Source: Xylanibacter ruminicola (GTDB lineage Bacteria; Bacteroidota; Bacteroidia; Bacteroidales; Bacteroidaceae). Taken from it: DNA of 64,000 nucleotides. The notes beneath the pieces were generated by a model that was not told the DNA's origin, ran no database searches, and saw only the letters and a list, made by a program, of their open reading frames with translations. The stretch's first letter is position 1, and the number at the start of each line of letters is the position of its first letter. This document shows positions 59,266-64,000 of this stretch, piece after piece. The stretch lies in NCBI RefSeq assembly GCF_900142525.1, contig NZ_FRBD01000002.1, positions 1 to 64,000 on the forward strand, in the 5' to 3' direction. A program made the translations under genes and the position numbers.

Positions 59266-60060
59266 ATGACACTACTCATTGGCTTAGTCATTCCCCTTTT
59301 GGGAACTATGCTCGGAGCGGCATTCGTCTTTCTGATGAAGGACGAGATGCCGCTTCGTCTGCAAAAGACGCTGCTTGGCTTTGCATCGGGCGTGATGGTG
59401 GCGGCATCGGTATGGTCGCTGCTGATTCCGTCGATGGAGATGGTGAACCCCTCCCAACCTCCCCGAGGGGAGGCTTTTCTTTCGGTAGTGCCTGCTGCCG
59501 TGGGGTTCTTATTGGGTATGGGATTCCTGCTGATGATTGATGAGCTGACTCCACACCTGCATATCGGTACAGACAAACCAGAGGGTGTGCGGTCGCATCT
59601 TTCCAAGACTACTATGCTGGCATTGGCCGTCACCATTCACAATCTGCCTGAAGGTATGGCCGTGGGTGTGGTATTTGCAGGCTCTGAAAACGGTGCGGCG
59701 GGATTGTCGCTGGCCAGCGCATTGGCTGTTAGCATAGGTATTGCCATCCAGAACGTGCCCGAAGGAGCCATCATCTCCATGCCCATGCGTGCAGCAGGAA
59801 ATTCCAAGTGGAAGTCGTTCGTCATCGGATCATTGAGTGGAGCAGTAGAACCCCTCGGTGGTTTGGCAGTGGTGCTGCTGGCCTCGCTCATGACACCCAT
59901 TCTGCCCTACATGCTCGCTTTTGCTGCAGGAGCCATGTTCTACGTTGTTGTTGAGGAACTCATCCCTGAAGCCAACGAGGGCGAACACTCTAACCTCAGC
60001 ACCGTCGGTTTTGCCATCGGCTTTGTGTTGATGATGGTACTCGACGTAGTAATGGGATAG
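59266..60060 (+). CDS. ZIP-family divalent metal transporter
   Basis: The 264-residue protein has about eight transmembrane helices. The two ZIP signature sites are HNLPEG (about 125-130) and NVPEG (about 163-167), as in ZupT-type transporters for zinc, iron or manganese. A cytoplasmic loop near residues 60-70 contains an unusual NPSQPPRGEAF, encoded by a palindromic GC-rich insert. It follows the ferritin-like gene by 3 bases and shares its promoter and operator pair. Confidence 0.92.
   Translation: MTLLIGLVIPLLGTMLGAAFVFLMKDEMPLRLQKTLLGFASGVMVAASVWSLLIPSMEMVNPSQPPRGEAFLSVVPAAVGFLLGMGFLLMIDELTPHLHIGTDKPEGVRSHLSKTTMLALAVTIHNLPEGMAVGVVFAGSENGAAGLSLASALAVSIGIAIQNVPEGAIISMPMRAAGNSKWKSFVIGSLSGAVEPLGGLAVVLLASLMTPILPYMLAFAAGAMFYVVVEELIPEANEGEHSNLSTVGFAIGFVLMMVLDVVMG
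59449..59477. repeat. In-frame palindromic insert within the ZIP gene
   Basis: CCTCCCC (59458-59464) and GGGGAGG (59467-59473) form a GC-rich hairpin that does not resemble the surrounding base use. It encodes NPSQPPRGEAF in a loop and keeps the frame. Similar CCTCCCC/GGGGAGG palindromes are familiar as dispersed repeats in Bacteroidales genomes, from memory. Confidence 0.6.
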
Positions 60061-60073
60061 TCCCCCGGTATGA

Positions 60074-60271
60074 CAAAGAATAGCAGAAAGAAATGAGGAA
60101 TTGAGAGCCCAATTCTCTGCAGTGACACCAGCTTATCATTGGAACAAGAAGCACTGGAGCGACGTGTACTACGAGCAACTGGACGACTCGCAAGTCATGG
60201 AGTGGATCAAAGAGTCATATCATCTTGTAGCATCGAAACTCCCGAAGAAAGTGAGACAAAATTATATATAA
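60074..60271 (+). pseudogene. C-terminal remnant of an MmcQ/YjbR-type protein
   Basis: The frame from 60074 reads without a start through AYHWNKKHWSDVY and WIKESYHLVASKLPKKVR to a stop at 60271. This is the C-terminal hallmark of the MmcQ/YjbR family (nKkHW and the final SyxLvxxkLPKk). The usual protein has about 120 residues, so about half is missing. It lies between the ZIP gene and a thioesterase gene. Confidence 0.7.
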
Positions 60272-60288
60272 TGATAGTTTAGTAAGAA

Positions 60289-60660
60289 ATGATAGAAATA
60301 GGACTGAAATATACGAGCGAATTGACGGTTACAGATGCTGTGACTGCAATTGCTGTCGGTTCGGGCGATATGCCTGTACTGGCTACTCCGATGATGATGG
60401 CGCTGATGGAGAATGCGGCCATGCTTGCTGTTAAGAACGAACTGCCGGAAGGTTGTACAACCGTTGGCGGCCATATTACGTCTTCACACCTGAAACCCTC
60501 AAAGATAGGAGATGTGGTAAGGGCAGAGGCCGAGGTAACCAAAGTAGACGGGAAGAAGATTGAATTCAAGGTGTATGCCTACTCTGGCGAGACGTTGCTG
60601 GGAGAAGGCACACACCTGAGATTCATTGTAGATCGTGAGAAGTTCATGTCAAAACTATAA
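60289..60660 (+). CDS. Hotdog-fold thioesterase, FlK-like
   Basis: The 123-residue protein has a hotdog fold: the long helix ATPMMMALMENAAMLAV (about 31-47), then the strands GGHITSSHLKPSKIGDVV and VYAYSGETLLGEGTHLRFIV. It matches the fluoroacetyl-CoA-thioesterase-like group, with the active-site T/E/H-type residues near ATP, EN and GGHI. Its acyl-CoA substrate cannot be read from sequence. It starts 17 bases after the MmcQ remnant and is followed after 4 bases by a 49-residue protein gene. Confidence 0.8.
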   Translation: MIEIGLKYTSELTVTDAVTAIAVGSGDMPVLATPMMMALMENAAMLAVKNELPEGCTTVGGHITSSHLKPSKIGDVVRAEAEVTKVDGKKIEFKVYAYSGETLLGEGTHLRFIVDREKFMSKL

Positions 60661-60664
60661 TAAG

Positions 60665-60814
60665 ATGGCATACACAGGACGTTTTGGACAGGTAGACGAT
60701 TTCCGTCGTGATGAACTGATACGGGTGATTGAGCACTCCGTAGAGAACTTGACACTTCAGGAACTGGAAGCCCTATATTACGATATGTCAACGAAAAACT
60801 ACATCAACGAGTAG
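60665..60814 (+). CDS. Small hypothetical protein (49 residues)
   Basis: The reading frame begins MAYTGRFGQVDDFRRDELIR and ends YYDMSTKNYINE. It is charged, probably helical, and has no signal peptide. It follows the thioesterase gene by 4 bases, which favours real translation. I do not recognise the family. Confidence 0.55.
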   Translation: MAYTGRFGQVDDFRRDELIRVIEHSVENLTLQELEALYYDMSTKNYINE

Positions 60815-61211
60815 TCGACCTATTGATGATTTCTGCAATCTCCTTGCGGGCGGCCTTTCCTTCAGGACAGGGCCAGAGGGGATAAACGTGCCATCACCGT
60901 CAGGCACACTTTCTTAAAAACTTTCTTTGTTTGCATAAGCTCAATCCGTTTTTGTGTTATGAACTAATGACCAGACCAGACGTATCGTCCGGTCTGGACG
61001 GATATTTTGGGGCAAATATATGTAATATTTCTTAAAAAAGCAAATTATTCAACAAATTATTTCGATTCTCATCGCAACATTTGCTCATATGTGAAGAGTG
61101 AAGAATTTGCTACCGCTAAATATACGATAACGATGAAAGAGAAAGTATTACAGGCTATTGGACAAGGCTTTTGCCGAACTGAAGAAAGAGGGTGCCATCG
61201 TGTGTCGCTTA
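60815..61211. other. Degenerate region between the small protein gene and msrA
   Basis: No intact gene is visible. The minus strand at about 60804-60880 reads WPCPEGKAARKEIAEIINRS before a stop, which looks like a real C-terminus with a frame change upstream. A hairpin with CCAGACC (60971-60977) and GGTCTGG (60991-60997) lies in the middle. A broken plus-strand gene start occurs at 61133. Confidence 0.5.
61133..61211 (+). pseudogene. Frameshifted 5' gene fragment
   Basis: ATG at 61133 gives MKEKVLQA. A shift of one base near 61156 continues as LDKAFAELKKEGAIVCR, which reads as one helical N-terminus. The rest is lost where the end of msrA begins on the other strand. I cannot name the family. 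Confidence 0.45.
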
Positions 61212-61736
61212 TTATCTTTTTTCTTTCGCCTGTCTTGCAAACTCAAACAGTGCCTCTGGCAGATGACAGTACCCGTCAGGATTCTTATCGAGATAGTCCT
61301 GATGATATTCCTCAGCAGTATAGAAGTTCTCCAAAGGGAGCTTCTCGACGGCCAGAGGCTGCTGATACTTCTTCTGCTCCTCAGAAAAAACCTTTTCGAT
61401 AGTGGGCAAGTCATCAGCGCTGGTATAATAGACACCAGTACGATAGCGGGTTCCCTCGTCATGTCCCTGCTTATTCAGACTTGTAGGGTCGATAGCCTTG
61501 AAGAACATCTGTAATAGGAACTCAAGGCTAACCACATTAGAATCATACTTCACATATACTGTCTCAACGTATCCCGTTGTGTCTGTATAGACCTCCTTGT
61601 ACGTCGGACTGGCTGTATGTCCGTTGGCAAAGCCCACTTCCGTTTCTACTACACCCTCTATCTGTTTGAAATAATGCTCTGTTCCCCAAAAGCAACCTCC
61701 TGCTAGATATATCTCTTTTTCCATCATTTTGTTCAA
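61212..61736 (-). CDS. msrA: Peptide methionine sulfoxide reductase MsrA
   Basis: The 174-residue enzyme reduces methionine-S-sulfoxide. The active-site motif GGCFWGTEHYF is at about 13-23, with YKEVYTDTTGYVETV and HDEGTRYRTGVYY further on. Three ATG codons (61736, 61727, 61724) are possible starts; the last would give MEKEIYLAGG and is common in homologues. It lacks a fused MsrB domain. A -7 box TAACTTTG lies on this strand at 61755-61762. Confidence 0.95.
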   Translation of the reverse strand: MNKMMEKEIYLAGGCFWGTEHYFKQIEGVVETEVGFANGHTASPTYKEVYTDTTGYVETVYVKYDSNVVSLEFLLQMFFKAIDPTSLNKQGHDEGTRYRTGVYYTSADDLPTIEKVFSEEQKKYQQPLAVEKLPLENFYTAEEYHQDYLDKNPDGYCHLPEALFEFARQAKEKR

Positions 61737-61754
61737 TTAACTTTAATTTATGAT

Positions 61755-61762
61755 GCAAAGTT
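61755..61762 (-). promoter_or_regulatory. Promoter -7 box of msrA
   Basis: The minus strand reads TAACTTTG 18 bases before the first possible msrA start. Confidence 0.5.
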
Positions 61763-61849
61763 AGCGTAATCTGCAGAGAAATACGAAACTTTGCTGCAGT
61801 TTTTGAGATTATTTAGGAAATAACAACTAGTTATCCGAATGTTTTTCGT

Positions 61850-61857
61850 ATATTTGC
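61850..61857 (+). promoter_or_regulatory. Promoter -7 box of the GH3 gene
   Basis: TATATTTG lies 44 bases before the ATG at 61902. No clear TTTG is found at the -33 distance. Confidence 0.5.
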
Positions 61858-61901
61858 ACGCAGATATTGCTTAACTGATGATAACTAACCATATTTATAT
61901 A

Positions 61902-64000
61902 ATGAAGAGACTTGCATTATTGATTGCTGTAGCGCTTAGTGTTATTATGAGCTTTGCAGCAAAAAACAAAAAGAAAGCTCAGCAGCCGCTTAAGCCGATG
62001 AATGAGTTTGTAAGTGAGTTGATGGGCAAGATGACCGTCCAGGAGAAGATCGGGCAGCTGAACCTCTTGCCGTCAGGAGATATCCAGACGGGCATCTCAG
62101 AGAATAGTTCGGTCAGCGAGGCTATTCGTAACGGTAGGTTAGGGGCTATTCTTAACCTGAAGGGAGTTGAGAATATCCGGAAAGTTCAGCAGATGGCTGT
62201 CGAAGAATCGCGTTTGGGTATACCTATTATCTTTGGTATGGACGTGATTCATGGTTATGAAACGATATTCCCCATACCATTGGCATTAGCTTGCTCATGG
62301 GATATCCCTGCCATCGAGCAGAGCGCGCGTATTGCTGCGAAAGAAGCCACTGCCGATGGACTCTTCTGGACCTATAGTCCGATGGTGGATATCAGCATTG
62401 ATCCGCGTTGGGGGCGTGTGGCCGAGGGTGCTGGCGAAGACCCGTTCCTGGGTTCTCGCATAGCCGAGGCAATGGTGCGAGGCTATCAGGGTGATGGCTC
62501 TATATATAGCACAGACAAGATGATGGCCTGCTTGAAGCATTATGCCCTATATGGTGGCTCTGAGGCGGGACGCGACTATAACACGGTTGACATGAGTCGT
62601 ATCCGTATGTACAACCAGTACTTACCACCTTATAAGGCTGCTGTAGAGGCTGGAGTAGGTAGCGTTATGTCGTCGTTTAATACCGTTGACTACGTGCCTG
62701 CCACAGGCAACAAATGGTTGCTGACTGATGTGCTGCGCCGGCAGTGGAAGTTCGATGGTTTTGTGGTGACCGACTATGGCGCCATCAACGAAATGATGAA
62801 TCACGGCATGGGCAATCAGCAGCAGGTGGCAGCGCTAGCACTGAAGGCTGGCACCGATATGGATATGTGTTCGGAGGCCTTTACAGCAACCCTCGAGAAA
62901 TCGCTTCAGGAGGGTAAGGTCACCATCGATGAAATCAATCAGGCATGTCGTCGGGTTCTGGAGGCTAAGTATAAACTGGGGCTCTTCCATGATCCATACA
63001 GGTACTGCGATAAGAAGCGCCGTGCCAGTGATATCTATACTGCCGAGCATCGCCAGGCAGCCCGCAATCTCGCTGCTGAGACGTTTGTGCTGCTGAAAAA
63101 CGACCATGTGCTCCCCTTGAAGAAACAGGGCACCATCGCCCTGATTGGACCTCTGGCTGATACAAAGAATAATGTACCTGGCTCTTGGGCACCCACGGCT
63201 ACTTACCAGTATCCTACGCTTCGCGAAGGTATGCAGAAGGCACTTCAGGGCAAGGCCACGCTGCTTTATGCTCAGGGAAGTAATATCTGTCGCGACTCTG
63301 TGCTGCAGGCCGATGGTTCTTTCTATCGTTCCATTCCTCGTGGCGACGATGCCAGAATGAGGCAGGAGGCTTTGGATATTGCCCGAAAGGCTGATGTCAT
63401 TGTTTGTGCCATGGGCGAACTACAGGAGATGAGTGGCGAGTGTGCCAGCCGTAGTGATCTGGAGCTATTTGATGTGCAGCGCGAACTACTGGAGGAACTG
63501 CTGAAACTCGACAAGCCCGTGGTGCTGCTCAACTTTGCAGGGCGCCCCACTGTTCTTTCTTGGGAACAACAGCATGTTCCAGCCATCCTGAATGTATGGT
63601 TTGCCGGCTCTGAAACAGGTGATGCCATCTGTGACGTGCTGTTTGGAGATAAGTCGCCATCGGGTAAGCTCACCATGTCGATGCCCAAGAACATGGGGCA
63701 GATACCTGTGTATTATAATCATCTGAACACTGGTCGTCCTGTAGCTGAGGGCACTCAGAAGTTCGTCAAGTTCCAGAGTAATTATCTGGATGTACGCAAC
63801 GAACCACTCTATCCCTTTGGCTATGGCCTCTCATTCACCACGTTCGAGTATAGCGATATGACCCTAAGCAGCAATCAGGTGTCGGCCGATGGCTCGATTA
63901 CTGCCTCGGTGACTGTTAAGAATACCGGTAGCTACGATGCTGATGAAGTGGTGCAACTCTATATCTGTGATAAGGTAGGCTCCATCAGCCGTCCCGTTAA
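61902..64000 (+). CDS. Secreted GH3 beta-glucosidase/xylosidase (cut by right edge)
   Basis: The frame starts at 61902 with a signal peptide (MKRLALLIAVALSVIMSFAA) and is open to the window end, giving 699 residues. The GH3 barrel shows GIPIIFGMDVIHGY, DPRWGRVAEGAGEDPFL, the KH-type substrate site in CLKHYALYGG, and the nucleophile aspartate in FVVTDYGAIN. The second alpha/beta sandwich domain contains AMGELQEMSGECASR, and the fibronectin-III-like C-terminal domain begins near VTVKNTG. It would cleave beta-linked oligosaccharides in the periplasm. It is divergent from msrA. Confidence 0.93.
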   Translation, partial: MKRLALLIAVALSVIMSFAAKNKKKAQQPLKPMNEFVSELMGKMTVQEKIGQLNLLPSGDIQTGISENSSVSEAIRNGRLGAILNLKGVENIRKVQQMAVEESRLGIPIIFGMDVIHGYETIFPIPLALACSWDIPAIEQSARIAAKEATADGLFWTYSPMVDISIDPRWGRVAEGAGEDPFLGSRIAEAMVRGYQGDGSIYSTDKMMACLKHYALYGGSEAGRDYNTVDMSRIRMYNQYLPPYKAAVEAGVGSVMSSFNTVDYVPATGNKWLLTDVLRRQWKFDGFVVTDYGAINEMMNHGMGNQQQVAALALKAGTDMDMCSEAFTATLEKSLQEGKVTIDEINQACRRVLEAKYKLGLFHDPYRYCDKKRRASDIYTAEHRQAARNLAAETFVLLKNDHVLPLKKQGTIALIGPLADTKNNVPGSWAPTATYQYPTLREGMQKALQGKATLLYAQGSNICRDSVLQADGSFYRSIPRGDDARMRQEALDIARKADVIVCAMGELQEMSGECASRSDLELFDVQRELLEELLKLDKPVVLLNFAGRPTVLSWEQQHVPAILNVWFAGSETGDAICDVLFGDKSPSGKLTMSMPKNMGQIPVYYNHLNTGRPVAEGTQKFVKFQSNYLDVRNEPLYPFGYGLSFTTFEYSDMTLSSNQVSADGSITASVTVKNTGSYDADEVVQLYICDKVGSISRPV

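Overview
The window looks like a chromosomal piece of a Bacteroidales bacterium, most likely Prevotella or a close relative in the Prevotellaceae. The evidence is the Bacteroidetes-type promoter (TTTG, 19-21 bases, TAnnTTTG) upstream of many genes, the near absence of Shine-Dalgarno sequences, many secreted glycoside hydrolases, an AraC-type hybrid two-component fragment, leucine-rich-repeat surface proteins with a Prevotella-like C-terminal sorting tail, and OMP_b-brl-type outer-membrane proteins. No rRNA, CRISPR array or intact prophage is present. One tRNA-Leu(CAA) lies at 14192-14276.

Region by region. 1-700: a transposase-type helix-turn-helix protein cut by the left edge, and a small orphan protein. 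688-7498: a minus-strand maltodextrin operon (DPE2-like 4-alpha-glucanotransferase, GH97 alpha-glucosidase, type I pullulanase), followed by RNase R. 9.9-14 kb: SDR epimerase and PAP2 phosphatase, greA with a hairpin in its leader, a HIT protein, and mannose-1-phosphate guanylyltransferase. 14.3-18.9 kb: a MITE-like inverted-repeat element carrying a VirE/DUF3874-like fragment, then four 15-bp palindromes spaced exactly 22 bp apart, then a large secreted LRR protein with a terminator-like hairpin in its leader. 18.9-25.4 kb: a YwqG-like protein, a secreted protein with NPCBM-like repeats, an SH3 lipoprotein, a TPR protein, and a histidine kinase with a periplasmic solute-binding sensor. 25.4-32.5 kb: a six-gene minus-strand cell-envelope operon (LPP20-like, FlgT/DUF4384-like, coiled-coil transglutaminase, CHASE2 membrane protein, secreted unknown, second transglutaminase). 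32.7-37.1 kb: hemolysin III homologue, acetyl/succinyl-CoA transferase, and a lipoprotein TPR/SpoIIE phosphatase. 37.4-45.3 kb: LacI regulator, GH9 glucanase, a decayed sensor pair, and an outer-membrane beta-barrel. 45.4-47.7 kb: vitamin B6 genes pdxS and pdxT behind a gene fusing a truncated ThiD/PdxK-like domain to an AraC DNA-binding domain. 47.7-58 kb: glycoside hydrolases GH2, GH2, GH29 and GH43 plus two 5'-truncated genes meeting head to head. 58-61.2 kb: gene debris around a ferritin-like/ZIP operon. The window ends with msrA and a GH3 beta-glucosidase cut by the right edge.

How the genes work together. Two carbohydrate themes appear: alpha-glucan breakdown at the left, and a set (GH9, GH2, GH29, GH43, GH3) that together would suit hemicellulose such as fucosylated xyloglucan. 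No SusC/SusD pair is present, so this is not a complete utilization locus. The most unusual regulatory idea is the ThiD/PdxK-AraC fusion: the ligand-binding half of the kinase remains but the catalytic GTGC loop is gone, which suggests a vitamer-sensing transcription factor for pdxST. The least understood intact system is the six-gene envelope operon at 25.4-32.5 kb. Its CHASE2 protein has no cytoplasmic effector and is encoded with two transglutaminase-like proteins.
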